From Dawidia soli (GTDB lineage: Bacteria; Bacteroidota; Bacteroidia; Cytophagales; Cyclobacteriaceae): 37,139 bases of DNA. The stretch's first letter is position 1. The number at the start of each line of letters is the position of its first letter. Below, piece after piece: positions 6,709 through 15,872 of the stretch. The notes under the pieces are model-generated. The model was not told the DNA's origin, did no database searches, and was given only the letters and a program-made list of their open reading frames with translations. The position numbers and the translations under genes are program-made. The stretch covers positions 1 to 37,139 of the forward strand of contig NZ_JAHESC010000059.1 of assembly GCF_018598185.1 (NCBI RefSeq). Reading direction: 5' to 3'.

Positions 6709-8730
6709 ATGATCCGCTATACCCTCACCTGGTGCCTGATGGCATTCCTCTGCGTCAGCAACGCTGTCGCGCAGGACAAGAAGGCCTCACCCGCTAAGCA
6801 ACAGGCAACTGAACACGAGCCGGACGCAGTCGAGGACAAAGCGTCGTACAAAGCCTTCAAGAAATTATCCCGCCGTACCAACCCCACGGAGTTGCTGGAC
6901 GAGGCAGCGGCGTTGAAGGACAGCAACCCGGGCGAGGCGTTCAACAAGGTGCGCGAAGCGCTGGGCTTGAGCCTGGCCTCGGGTGACGTGCTCAACGAAG
7001 CACGCAGTCACATATTGATCGGCGAGATCAACGAAGGCATCCAGGAATGGAAACTCGCCCGCGAAAACTACCTGCAAGCCTACCAGATCCTCCAGGCCTA
7101 TAAAGATTCGAAAGGTGTCACCACGACGACGGCCGACTATCAGCGCACGTTGCGTGGCCTGGGCACTACCAACCTCGAGCTCGGCGACTTCCCATCGGCG
7201 CTCCAGTATTTTCAACAGGCACTCGACCTCAGACCCGATCGCAACCAACGCATCGACCGTACCCTCGACCTCTCGGAGACCTACTACCAGATGGGCCAGT
7301 ACACCGAAGCGCTCCGGGCATTAGACGATCTTCCTCCGCCCGTGGGTAAGAAGGAAATCAGCAGTAGTAATACGTTGGACATGCGTGTACAAAATCAAAA
7401 GGCAAAGATCTTTGCCCGGTTGAACGACATTCCACAAACCAAAGACCTCTACGATAACTCCCTTACCCAGCTGCGCGCCAATAAGAGCGACGCCGAAGGC
7501 GTGAAATCGCTGCAGGAGACCAAGGAAGAAATAGCCGATGTACTTCGCGGGCAGAACCTATACGACGACGAGATCGAGCTACGCAACAAGTCCATCGCAT
7601 TCAACCTGGAGAGCAAGAACCTCGACGAGGTTACGAACGACAAAGTGGAGATCAGCAAGACACTCGTGGCGAAGGGAGAAGATGCCGCAGCCCTCCGCGA
7701 GATCGAAGAAGCCGCCCGCATCGCCGATACACTGACGAACCCCCAGGCGCAGGCCAATGCGTACCGCACCCTGGCCGACATTTACGAAAAGAACGGCAGG
7801 ACGACTCAGGCACTTGGCGCCTACCGCAAGTACAGCGACGCCGTGACCCGATCGCAACGTATCCAGGAAGAACGACAGATCACCAACTCCTCGCTCCTTC
7901 GCCAACAACGCGACATCGAAGAGCTCAGCAAAGAAGTATCCGTCGGTAAACGCGAAGAAACGATCGAACAGGCTACCGTATCGCGCCAGCGACTCGCCAT
8001 CTATGGCCTCCTGGTCATCCTGCTCATCACGACCGTTACTTCATACTATATCTATAAGAACGCGCAAGCCAGCAAAGTAGCCAACCAGCTACTGGCCCTC
8101 AAGTCGCTGCGCAGCCAGATGAACCCCCATTTCATCTTCAACGCCCTCAACTCCGTGAACCATTTCGTCGCCGAGCAGGACGAGCGGGCCGCCAATAAAT
8201 TCCTCTCCGAATTCTCTCAGCTCATGCGCCTGGTGCTGGAGAACTCGCAGGAAGACTTCATCCCCCTTTTCAAAGAGCAGGAGATCCTCGCGCTCTACCT
8301 GAAGCTGGAACACTACCGCTTCCGCGACAAGTTCGATTATCGCATCGATACCGACGAGAGCATCAACGCCGAAGCGATCGAAGTACCCCCCATGCTCATC
8401 CAACCCTATATCGAAAATGCCGTGTGGCATGGATTGCGCTACAAAGAAGAGAAAGGCATGCTCACCCTGCGTATCTATCAACAGGACGCAACCCTGATGG
8501 TCGAGATCACCGACGACGGCATCGGACGCAAACGCTCCGCTGCACTGAAGACTGCTAATCAGAAGAAACACAACTCCACCGGACTGAAGAATATTCAGGA
8601 GCGCCTCGATATTATCAACAGGGTATATAACGCCGACTACCGGGTCACCATCGAAGACCTGGAGCCCGGCCCGGGCACGCGTGTACGCATCGCCCTGCCC
8701 CTTCATACAACAAAAAGGATACTGCCATGA
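6709..8730 (+). CDS. TPR-containing LytS-type sensor histidine kinase
   Basis: The protein has 673 residues. A signal peptide (RYTLTWCLMAFLCVSNAVAQ) is followed by a periplasmic region of tetratricopeptide repeats (about residues 60-400), for example LGTTNLELGDFPSALQYFQQ and TLADIYEKNGRTTQALGAYR. A short coiled coil and one membrane helix near 427-450 come next. The His_kinase domain begins at LRSQMNPHFIFNALNSV with the phosphoacceptor His474. An HATPase follows, with its N-box in YIENAVWHGLRY, the DDGIG box and a GTRVRI end. The start at 6709 gives the signal peptide; the frame is open back to 6514, but that stretch overlaps the divergent VWA gene start and has no family-like sequence. It should phosphorylate the LytTR regulator encoded immediately downstream, whose start overlaps this stop by four bases. 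The signal is unknown. Confidence 0.92.
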   Translation: MIRYTLTWCLMAFLCVSNAVAQDKKASPAKQQATEHEPDAVEDKASYKAFKKLSRRTNPTELLDEAAALKDSNPGEAFNKVREALGLSLASGDVLNEARSHILIGEINEGIQEWKLARENYLQAYQILQAYKDSKGVTTTTADYQRTLRGLGTTNLELGDFPSALQYFQQALDLRPDRNQRIDRTLDLSETYYQMGQYTEALRALDDLPPPVGKKEISSSNTLDMRVQNQKAKIFARLNDIPQTKDLYDNSLTQLRANKSDAEGVKSLQETKEEIADVLRGQNLYDDEIELRNKSIAFNLESKNLDEVTNDKVEISKTLVAKGEDAAALREIEEAARIADTLTNPQAQANAYRTLADIYEKNGRTTQALGAYRKYSDAVTRSQRIQEERQITNSSLLRQQRDIEELSKEVSVGKREETIEQATVSRQRLAIYGLLVILLITTVTSYYIYKNAQASKVANQLLALKSLRSQMNPHFIFNALNSVNHFVAEQDERAANKFLSEFSQLMRLVLENSQEDFIPLFKEQEILALYLKLEHYRFRDKFDYRIDTDESINAEAIEVPPMLIQPYIENAVWHGLRYKEEKGMLTLRIYQQDATLMVEITDDGIGRKRSAALKTANQKKHNSTGLKNIQERLDIINRVYNADYRVTIEDLEPGPGTRVRIALPLHTTKRILP

Positions 8731-9461
8731 AAGCCGTGATCGTAGATGATGAAAAAGACAGCCGCCAGATCCTGGCCGGGTATCTCAAAAAATACTGCGC
8801 CGACGTAACCGTCTGCGGCTTTGGCGAATCGGTCGTTACAGGCCTGGAGGCTATCCGGCAGCACAACCCCGACATCGTCTTCCTCGACATCGAGATGCCC
8901 TATGGCAACGGCTTCGACCTGCTGGACAAAGCCGGCGACATCTCTTTCGAAACCGTCTTCGTCACCGCCTTTGACAATTATGCCATCCAGGCGCTCAATC
9001 AAAGTGCCGCGTACTATCTGCTCAAGCCGATCGATATCGACGAGCTCGTCAAAGCCGTTGAGAAGATCAAAGCCGAGCGCGCCGATAGCCACGTTCGCCA
9101 CGCAAAAGTGCTCGTGGATAACATCCGCGCCACCGGCCCCCAAAAGATCATGCTGCCGACGATGGAAGGGTTCGAGATCGTTCCCGTCCAGGACATTCTC
9201 TACTGCGAAGCCGTCGATAACTTCACCCGCTTCCATTTCGAGCACACGGCCCCGCTCCTGATCTGCCGCACGCTGAAATATTTCGAAGAAGTCCTCACGC
9301 CCCACCGCTTCCTCCGCATCCACCGATCCTACATGATCAATCCCGGGTATGTGATCCGCTATTCCAAAGGGAAAGGCGGATACGTCACGATGAAGAATAA
9401 CCAGGAACTGGAGGTATCTTCCACGAAGAAGAAAGAGTTTCTCGACCTTTTCGAGAAATGA
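8727..9461 (+). CDS. LytTR-family response regulator
   Basis: The protein has 244 residues: a receiver domain (1-120) and a LytTR DNA-binding domain (about 140-243). In the receiver, the acidic pocket is VDDE (6-9), the phosphoacceptor is Asp54 in FLDIEMP, the switch Thr lies in VFVTAFDNYAI, and the Lys is in LLKPIDI. The LytTR part shows GFEIVPVQDILYCEAVDNFT, FEEVLTPHRFLRIHRSYMIN and the SSTKKKEFLDLF end. The ATGA overlap with the kinase gene implies translational coupling and a cognate pair. LytTR proteins bind paired direct repeats in promoters; no target could be picked out here. Confidence 0.94.
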   Translation: MKAVIVDDEKDSRQILAGYLKKYCADVTVCGFGESVVTGLEAIRQHNPDIVFLDIEMPYGNGFDLLDKAGDISFETVFVTAFDNYAIQALNQSAAYYLLKPIDIDELVKAVEKIKAERADSHVRHAKVLVDNIRATGPQKIMLPTMEGFEIVPVQDILYCEAVDNFTRFHFEHTAPLLICRTLKYFEEVLTPHRFLRIHRSYMINPGYVIRYSKGKGGYVTMKNNQELEVSSTKKKEFLDLFEK

Positions 9462-9486
9462 GTCACGCATACGCCCTTCATGTACA

Positions 9487-9525
9487 CGGCCCACATAAAC
9501 CTGCTTGTGGCCGGACGTTTTATTT
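9487..9525 (+). terminator. Likely terminator of the kinase-regulator operon
   Basis: CGGCCCAC (9487-9494) pairs with GTGGCCG (9507-9513), with one bulged C, and is followed shortly by TTTTATTT (9518-9525). It lies 25 bases after the LytTR stop. Stem and T-run fit a rho-independent terminator. Confidence 0.5.
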
Positions 9526-9579
9526 CCTAGATTAGGATAACGTTCCGGATCCATTCTCTTCACCAAAATCTGAAAGTTC

Positions 9580-10029
9580 ATGGAGCTGCTGATCAACAAC
9601 AAAAAGCATACGGTCGAGCCGTACAAAGACGAGAGCCTGCTCAGTGTGCTCCGTAACCACCTCGATCTCACCGGGAGCAAATATGGATGCGGCGAAGGCA
9701 TGTGCGGCGCGTGCACGGTGCTCGTCAATGGAGCAGCGGTTCGATCGTGCGTTACGAAGGCAGAGAACGCCGCCGGCAAAAATATCACGACCATCGAGGG
9801 ACTCGAAAAGAACGGTCGGCTTCATGCTGTCCAACAGGCCTTTTTGAACGTCGATGTCTTCCAGTGCGCCTACTGCGCCTCCGGCATGATCATGTCTGCG
9901 GTATCCCTGCTGGAAAAGAACCCGAAACCAAGCGATGAGGAGATCATCCGGTCGATGCAGGGGAACATCTGTCGCTGCGGAACATACCCGCGCATCATCA
10001 AGGCTATCCAGCAAGCTTCAACAATCTGA
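9580..10029 (+). CDS. 2Fe-2S subunit of molybdenum hydroxylase (IorA type)
   Basis: This is the small iron-sulfur subunit of a xanthine-oxidase-family enzyme, 149 residues as usual for the isoquinoline 1-oxidoreductase alpha-subunit type. The N-terminal plant-type ferredoxin site has Cys37, Cys42, Cys45 and Cys57 (GCGEGMCGACTVLVNG). The second cluster domain has Cys96, Cys99, Cys131 and Cys133 (CAYCASGM, NICRCG). It passes electrons from the molybdenum site of its partner subunit, encoded 11 bases downstream, to an external acceptor. No FAD subunit and no cytochrome subunit are encoded nearby, which matches the two-subunit Ior class. The true substrate is unknown. Confidence 0.92.
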   Translation: MELLINNKKHTVEPYKDESLLSVLRNHLDLTGSKYGCGEGMCGACTVLVNGAAVRSCVTKAENAAGKNITTIEGLEKNGRLHAVQQAFLNVDVFQCAYCASGMIMSAVSLLEKNPKPSDEEIIRSMQGNICRCGTYPRIIKAIQQASTI

Positions 10030-10040
10030 CCGGTGTAGCG

Positions 10041-12173
10041 ATGGAAACCAAGCAAGAGCATAACATGATCGCACCCGAGCAGTACGAGCTGCAGGTACCA
10101 CCCGCGTATGACTTCAACATGAATCGACGGACATTCTTCAACGTCCTGGGAAGCGGAATGGTGGTTGCTTTCACGGCAAGCAGAAGCCTCGGCGCAGCGC
10201 TCACAGAGAACCCCGCACCTGCCGACGACCAGGTCAATGCGTGGATCCACATCGGTGAAAAGGGAAATATCACGGTCTATACCGGTAAAGCGGAGGTCGG
10301 TCAGAATATCCGCACTTCACTGGCTCAGATCGTTGCGGAAGAGCTGAAGGTCGCCGTAGAAAGGATCAGCATGATTATGGGCGATACGGCCCTTACGCCC
10401 TATGACCGCGGTACATTTGGAAGCCGTTCCATCCCCTACATGGGCCCGCAGCTTCGAAAAGCGGCCGCCACCGCACGGGAACTCATCATGGATATGGCAG
10501 CGGAGAAATGGAAGACTGACCGGGCTTCTCTCTCCATTAACAACGGGGAAATAAAAAACATCAAAGACGGGCGCATCATCGGGCTCGGCGAGCTCACACA
10601 GGGCAAAGCGCTGGTAAAGCCTGTAGACGACAGCGTTGCCGTGACCCCGGTTGATCAGTGGCGGATAGCAGGCACCGCTGTGCCCAAGGCGAACGGCGCG
10701 TCGTTTATTACCGGCCGGCATCGATTTGCATCCGATATGAAACTGCCGGGTATGCTATACGGTAAGATCCTGCGGCCGCCGGCGTACGGTGCTTCACTGG
10801 TTTCGGCCGACGTCAGCGCTGCCAGGAACATGAAAGGCGTAATCGTCGTAAAAGATGGCGACTTCGTCGGTGTCGCAGCGTCGCACCCCAACCTTGCCAC
10901 GGGAGCCCTGAAAGCTATCAAAGCCGAGTGGAAAACCACGCCTCAGCCGTCACGCAGCGAGATCTTCGATTACCTCAAACAAAAGGCAGAAACACCCAAT
11001 AGCCGCAACACCGATAAAACAGGCGACGCCGGCAGTGCATTCGCAAAAGCAGACGTTACGCTGGAGCAGACCTTCCGTATCGATTACATTGCGCATGCGC
11101 CCCTGGAGCCACGCGCCGGCGTGGCCGAGTGGACCGGTGACAAGCTCACGGTCTGGACCGGCACCCAAAGGCCATTCGGGGTGCAGGAAGATCTAGAAAA
11201 GGTCTTCCATATCCCCAAAGAGAATATCCGGGTAATTCAGCCTGATACAGGCTCCGGCTATGGCGGAAAGCATACCGGCGAAGCTGGCATAGAGGCGGCG
11301 AGGCTGGCGAAAGAAGCGCAAAAGCCGGTAAAGGTTGTGTGGACGCGTGAGGAAGAGTTCACGTGGGCATATTTCAGGCCGGCGGGCGTCATCGATGTGA
11401 AAGCAGGCGCCTCGAAAGCAGGCATCGTCACATCGTGGGAATTTCACAACTACAACTCAGGAGGTTCCGGAATCGACACGCCGTACAATGTTGCCAATAC
11501 TGAAATTAAGTTTCACCCCTGCGACTCTCCCTTGCGCCAGGGCTCCTACCGTGGACTGGCAGCCACGGCCAACGTGTTTGCCCGCGAATCCATGATGAAC
11601 GATCTGGCCCTTGAATTGAAGATGGATCCGCTTGCCTTCCGTCTCAAGAACCTGAAAGAGGAAAGAATGATCGCTGTGCTGGAGGCCGCCGCCAAAGCGT
11701 TCGGATGGAACAAGGCTGCCCCGCCCCAGGGTCACGGGTTTGGCATTGCCTGCGGCACCGAAAAAGGCAGCTTTGTTGCCACCTGTGCCGAGGTAGCGGT
11801 CGATGCGGAGTCAACGGAAATTAAAGTGATACGCGCCGTCACGGCGTTTGAATGCGGCGCGATCATCAACCCCATACATTTGGAAAACCAGATCGAGGGT
11901 GCCGTGATTCAGGGGCTCGGAGGCGCATTATTTGAGCGGATAGATTTCAAAGAGGGCAAGATCCTCAACCCGACATTTTCGCACTATCGCGTACCTCGCT
12001 TCAACGACCTCCCTGCGATCGAGACGGTAATGATCAACCGTCCCGATCTACCGTCTGTTGGTGCAGGAGAAACGCCGATTCTCGGCATTGCGCCCGCTAT
12101 ACGGAATGCCGTCACCAACGCCACGGGCACCAGGCTTTATAGCCTTCCCCTGGCACCTAACCCAATGAAGTGA
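10041..12173 (+). CDS. Molybdopterin-binding subunit of aldehyde/xanthine-type hydroxylase (IorB type)
   Basis: The protein has 710 residues and is the catalytic subunit paired with the 2Fe-2S protein. Residues 29-60 look like a twin-arginine export signal (MNRRTFFNVLGSGMVVAF), set behind an unusually long N-terminal extension. The molybdopterin region shows GSGYGGKHTGEAGIEA and QGSYRGLAATANVFARESM. The C-terminal GAGETPILG carries the expected catalytic Glu at 677. Known relatives hydroxylate N-heterocycles or aldehydes using water. The Tat-like signal predicts a periplasmic enzyme carried across together with its small subunit. I see no XdhC/CoxI-like chaperone gene or molybdenum cofactor gene in the window, so maturation must be supplied from elsewhere. 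Confidence 0.9.
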   Translation: METKQEHNMIAPEQYELQVPPAYDFNMNRRTFFNVLGSGMVVAFTASRSLGAALTENPAPADDQVNAWIHIGEKGNITVYTGKAEVGQNIRTSLAQIVAEELKVAVERISMIMGDTALTPYDRGTFGSRSIPYMGPQLRKAAATARELIMDMAAEKWKTDRASLSINNGEIKNIKDGRIIGLGELTQGKALVKPVDDSVAVTPVDQWRIAGTAVPKANGASFITGRHRFASDMKLPGMLYGKILRPPAYGASLVSADVSAARNMKGVIVVKDGDFVGVAASHPNLATGALKAIKAEWKTTPQPSRSEIFDYLKQKAETPNSRNTDKTGDAGSAFAKADVTLEQTFRIDYIAHAPLEPRAGVAEWTGDKLTVWTGTQRPFGVQEDLEKVFHIPKENIRVIQPDTGSGYGGKHTGEAGIEAARLAKEAQKPVKVVWTREEEFTWAYFRPAGVIDVKAGASKAGIVTSWEFHNYNSGGSGIDTPYNVANTEIKFHPCDSPLRQGSYRGLAATANVFARESMMNDLALELKMDPLAFRLKNLKEERMIAVLEAAAKAFGWNKAAPPQGHGFGIACGTEKGSFVATCAEVAVDAESTEIKVIRAVTAFECGAIINPIHLENQIEGAVIQGLGGALFERIDFKEGKILNPTFSHYRVPRFNDLPAIETVMINRPDLPSVGAGETPILGIAPAIRNAVTNATGTRLYSLPLAPNPMK

Positions 12174-12201
12174 TATTGTTCCTGCTACACCTAACGCTAC
12201 G

Positions 12202-12297
12202 ATGAATAAGGATGTGAAAGCATTTTATAATCTGCGGGCCGCCATATCGGAGACGTCCGATAAATTTGCAGCTATAACCATAGTATATTGCCAATAA
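12202..12297 (+). CDS. Possible 31-residue leader-like ORF
   Basis: ATG at 12202 opens a 31-codon frame (begins MNKDVKAFYNLRAA, ends VYCQ) whose stop overlaps the proposed TTG start of the next gene by ten bases. It could be a translationally coupled leader or chance. No homology recognised. Confidence 0.2.
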   Translation: MNKDVKAFYNLRAAISETSDKFAAITIVYCQ

Positions 12298-12848
12298 AAA
12301 TCAAAAATCTATCGATTTCTACGGTAACGGCTCTCGCGCTATTACTTTTTCTGACCTCGGCTGGTCGGCGCGGGAACCCGTCGGCAGCGATGAAGTTCCA
12401 TTGCAGATTCGCTAACATGCGGATGACAGAACGAGAGGGATATGCCTCTGAATCGGCGTTAGAACTGGCATCTACATTGTCCGCTGCGGCGAAAAAAGAT
12501 TCAGAAGTCCTGCTGAAGATGTCAGAAAAAGCAGACTCGCTAAAGGGAGCTTCAAGAAAAGTGAATTTATCGTTGGTCACGAATCTTGAAAAGGCCATCA
12601 AAATGGCAAAGAAAAAAAGATACATTGTATCTCCCGAATTCAGAGAGCTTTACGAATATCACGTGAATGGCCTTTGTGTGTTTGAATATCTCATTAAAGA
12701 CTATTCTCCGCCGGAGGAAGAAGGCTATAAAAGGTATAGTAGAGAGTTTTTACGAATCAGTGATGATTTCCACAAAATAGCCGACGATCTAAAGAATAAA
12801 CTTTCCGATAAGAAAACTCGTCCCACGAGCTTCAGCGAACGACCGTAA
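12288..12848 (+). CDS. Hypothetical exported or membrane-anchored protein
   Basis: I do not recognise this 186-residue frame. It opens with TTG at 12288 and shows a hydrophobic N-terminal helix (STVTALALLLFLTSAG) after a basic stretch (IKIKN), so it would be exported or anchored. The rest is helical and rich in Lys and Glu (for example LLKMSEKADSLKGASRK and ISDDFHKIADDLKNKLSDKK). Codon use is more A/T-rich than that of its neighbours. The 3' end overlaps that of the convergent LRR gene by 17 bases. If TTG is not used, the next ATG is at 12390 and the hydrophobic helix is lost. It may be a real orphan gene of foreign origin; coding status is likely but not sure. Confidence 0.5.
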   Translation: MPIKIKNLSISTVTALALLLFLTSAGRRGNPSAAMKFHCRFANMRMTEREGYASESALELASTLSAAAKKDSEVLLKMSEKADSLKGASRKVNLSLVTNLEKAIKMAKKKRYIVSPEFRELYEYHVNGLCVFEYLIKDYSPPEEEGYKRYSREFLRISDDFHKIADDLKNKLSDKKTRPTSFSERP

Positions 12849-15762
12849 ATTTCTGATTTATTGTTCTGGTCTTTGTTGACAGTGTAAGTATATATACACC
12901 GGGCACAACGTTTTCAAGAGAATAGGAAAATTCACCCTCCGCCCCGGAGATCTTCGTCAGGGGAAACCGACGGCCTACGGCGCTCGTCAGATGAGCCTCT
13001 ACCGAAGCATCGTCGGCTGATCGTACGAACAACGTAGTAGTTGCGGGATTGGGATAGGATACAATAGGAGGAAATTCACCAGCATCAAGACCTGTTACAA
13101 CGGCGGCATGGAATGATAGATCCGTCCGTGGCTCCTGAATGTTATCGACGGTTGCCGATGCAGGAAAAAACTTCAGACCCGGCGCGGTGGGCATGATCGT
13201 CCCCGACCATCCCTCCGGCACCTCCGCATAAAAACGTCCGTCGGGACCGGTCACAACCGCACCCCTTGGAAATCCTTGAATCAATACATCCGCCAGCGGC
13301 TCCCCACTTGCTGCGTGGACCACGCCGGCGACATACAATGCCGGTAGCACGTGATAAGCTACCTTCACCTGACGGGATACATAGGTATTCATGACCGGAT
13401 AGGCTTCGTATACGATCGTGTCTGTGCGAGGCTCGTATGCCAGCGGCACGGCAACGGCTGCGCTGCCTGAAGGCATATCCACCCGCAGATAAGAAGACAT
13501 CGGGTACGCGCGCCACGCCATGTCCAGGGCGCTATAGTGCGCATGGTGGACATAACGCTCCAGATCCAGAAGTGGAAACGCATGGTCGCCCAACGTGGCA
13601 AATTGATCCGGGATGGGCTCGATGGAAGGCGGCACCAGGCTTGTTTCGGGAATTGAGAACGTAACCGGAACATCGGTCACGGCTCCTTCCCGATCCGCGA
13701 CATGCAGTGTTATCGTACTCACAAAGGCCGTATCTGTATCGTTGAAATGGCTGACCTCGAGCATCCATCGGTTATCCGATTCACGAAAAACAACGAAGAA
13801 TATATCTTTTTCGGCCAACGCCTCGGCTTTTTCCTCGTCGACTGTAAGCATCAGCTGGTCCGTTCGGTCCAAATCGTCGGTTATAAACCGACCGATCTCG
13901 CATTTAGCCGTCCAGATCCAGAATGGAACACACCCTGGTTCAGTACCGCACGGTATCGCTTCTTCCAGCAGGTATACTACAGGCAAACCTCCTGCTACCG
14001 GCGCCTGGTTGCCGGCCGGCAGCGACGTGATCGTGAACGTACGCTGCGATGTATGCCCTTCCCCATCTGTCGCGAGAACGATCATGGTATCTGTACCCGC
14101 CCAGGCAGGTGCTTTTAGTGATAGTTGATAAACCGTCGTGCCTTGACCTGTGCTGGAAGGAGAAAGGATGAAGTGTTCCGTTTCGAAGGGAACCGCGACG
14201 GTGATCTTATCGGCCGTACTGAAGTCGTCCGTCACAGATATGACCAGGTCTGGTATCGTATTTCCCTGACGGAAAATGATGTCTGACACCGAAATAACCG
14301 GTGGCGCATTGCGGCCTATGAGGCGTACTTCGTTCGAGTATAGCCGCCAATCGCCGAGCTCTGGATGCGTGATCATGCAATGGTAGATGCCCGCTGCTTC
14401 AAACAAGTCGACTGCCGGCAAGCGCAGCTCCTGCGCTTGCGACACAACCCTGGCGCTTTCATTCAAGGTACGGCGCTGATACCAGGTATAGACGCTGCCG
14501 TCGAGCGGGACATACCCGTCGATCCCAATTGTGACAACATCCCCTTGTTTCGGCTGTATCGTTCGTGCGGTGCCAACGCGGACCTGATCATTAAACACCA
14601 TGGTAACGCCTGCTGCCCGAAGGCTGGCATATACTTCGTAGAGGTCCGTGAACCGGTAGCGGTTACCCGACAGGCCGAGGAATCTTACCGAACGGGCATT
14701 GGGTATCTCTATTTTCCCGGAGAGCTTATTATCGCTGACCTCGAGCGATAGTGGTCGGGTTGCCGGGCGATTCCACAACGCCGCGGGCAGGCCCCCTTCC
14801 ATTTGATTCGTCGACGCCTGAATGGTTTGCAGCCTCGATAATGCCGCGATAGAAGAAGGGAACGAAGCCAGTCGGTTATTCCGCAGATCGATACCTTCAA
14901 GCGCACTGAGCTGCGCAAATGTCGCCGGCAAGGCGATCAGTTTATTTCCCCTCAGGTTCAGCTGCTGCAATCCGGTGGCCCAGCCCAGCGCCTCCGGCAG
15001 GCTTTCGAGCTGATTATACGAGGCATCCAGTGTATGGAGCTTCGCAAGACGGCCTATTCCGACAGGTAATTCCGTCAGCTTGCAGACGTCAACGTGAAGC
15101 TGCTCCAGGTTCACCAGGTTCTGAATGTCGTCTGGCAGCGAGGAAAGGCCCCCCCATCCCAGATCTATATACGTCAGATGGGTAAGGGAAAAGAATGATG
15201 CGGGAAGCGCAGCAAGATCTTTATTTTGTGACGCCGTCAACCGGGTTAGTTTTGACAAACCACTCAGGTCCGGCAACGTAGAAAAGGTGTTGTTATCGAG
15301 CGAGAGCGTGGTCAGGTTTGCCATGCGGGTCACCTCCGGCGGCAGACCGGAAAGCCGGTTATTGGCCAGTTCCAATGATTGAATCTGCGTCAGCTGAGCA
15401 AGCTCCGCGGGAAGAGATTGTAACCCGACATGTACTCCAAAGCTTTCCATCAACGGAAGGTCCTTGAGCATCGCAACGATCGCAGGTAGTGTCGGGGTGG
15501 TAAAGTCCCCATTCCCTAATTTATTGCCGACAATAGAAAGGCCCGTAACACGATAGGGCTCCGGCGCCCGAAATGTGACGCCTGGCCACGTAACCGCCGG
15601 CTTTGCGTTATCCCAAAGTGGCGGCCAGCCATGCTGTTGCATCGCCACATTAAAATTGGCCAGCACGGCCGAGTCACCGGGATGTACTTTTGCGTACTGC
15701 GGTTGAGCATGCGACATGCCGATCGCAGCCAGTATCACAAGGGAGCTGAGGAACAGTTTCAT
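12832..15762 (-). CDS. Leucine-rich-repeat surface protein with T9SS sorting domain
   Basis: The protein has 976 residues with a signal peptide (KLFLSSLVILAAIGMSHAQ), which fixes the start at 15762 rather than the further upstream frame opening. Residues about 55-340 are leucine-rich repeats of the bacterial/plant type, e.g. LTTLSLDNNTFSTLPDLSGL and LQQLNLRGNKLIALPATFAQ. Next come beta-sandwich segments with PKD/cadherin-like character, including APVAGG and an Ig-like stretch with paired Cys. A carboxypeptidase-regulatory-like module follows (VAGVVHAASGEPLADVLIQG). The last 80 residues match a type A C-terminal sorting domain (SYPNPATTTLFV, GVYILTLSTKT, INQKFTVV). It should be exported by the type IX system and attached to or released from the surface, perhaps for adhesion or binding. 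No catalytic motif was seen. Confidence 0.9.
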   Translation of the reverse strand: MKLFLSSLVILAAIGMSHAQPQYAKVHPGDSAVLANFNVAMQQHGWPPLWDNAKPAVTWPGVTFRAPEPYRVTGLSIVGNKLGNGDFTTPTLPAIVAMLKDLPLMESFGVHVGLQSLPAELAQLTQIQSLELANNRLSGLPPEVTRMANLTTLSLDNNTFSTLPDLSGLSKLTRLTASQNKDLAALPASFFSLTHLTYIDLGWGGLSSLPDDIQNLVNLEQLHVDVCKLTELPVGIGRLAKLHTLDASYNQLESLPEALGWATGLQQLNLRGNKLIALPATFAQLSALEGIDLRNNRLASFPSSIAALSRLQTIQASTNQMEGGLPAALWNRPATRPLSLEVSDNKLSGKIEIPNARSVRFLGLSGNRYRFTDLYEVYASLRAAGVTMVFNDQVRVGTARTIQPKQGDVVTIGIDGYVPLDGSVYTWYQRRTLNESARVVSQAQELRLPAVDLFEAAGIYHCMITHPELGDWRLYSNEVRLIGRNAPPVISVSDIIFRQGNTIPDLVISVTDDFSTADKITVAVPFETEHFILSPSSTGQGTTVYQLSLKAPAWAGTDTMIVLATDGEGHTSQRTFTITSLPAGNQAPVAGGLPVVYLLEEAIPCGTEPGCVPFWIWTAKCEIGRFITDDLDRTDQLMLTVDEEKAEALAEKDIFFVVFRESDNRWMLEVSHFNDTDTAFVSTITLHVADREGAVTDVPVTFSIPETSLVPPSIEPIPDQFATLGDHAFPLLDLERYVHHAHYSALDMAWRAYPMSSYLRVDMPSGSAAVAVPLAYEPRTDTIVYEAYPVMNTYVSRQVKVAYHVLPALYVAGVVHAASGEPLADVLIQGFPRGAVVTGPDGRFYAEVPEGWSGTIMPTAPGLKFFPASATVDNIQEPRTDLSFHAAVVTGLDAGEFPPIVSYPNPATTTLFVRSADDASVEAHLTSAVGRRFPLTKISGAEGEFSYSLENVVPGVYILTLSTKTRTINQKFTVVR

Positions 15763-15872
15763 GACGTGTATTCCCGTTAAACTTAGCCAATGCTTTTTAC
15801 AATTTGCAGCGGACGTAAGAAACCGATGCATATTGATAGTTCCTGCTCTGAAACAGCGCGGAGAAGGTGCTA

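Noticed and set aside
8703-9794. Long minus-strand frame opposite the LytTR gene
   Set aside because: Antisense shadow across two real genes with no domain.
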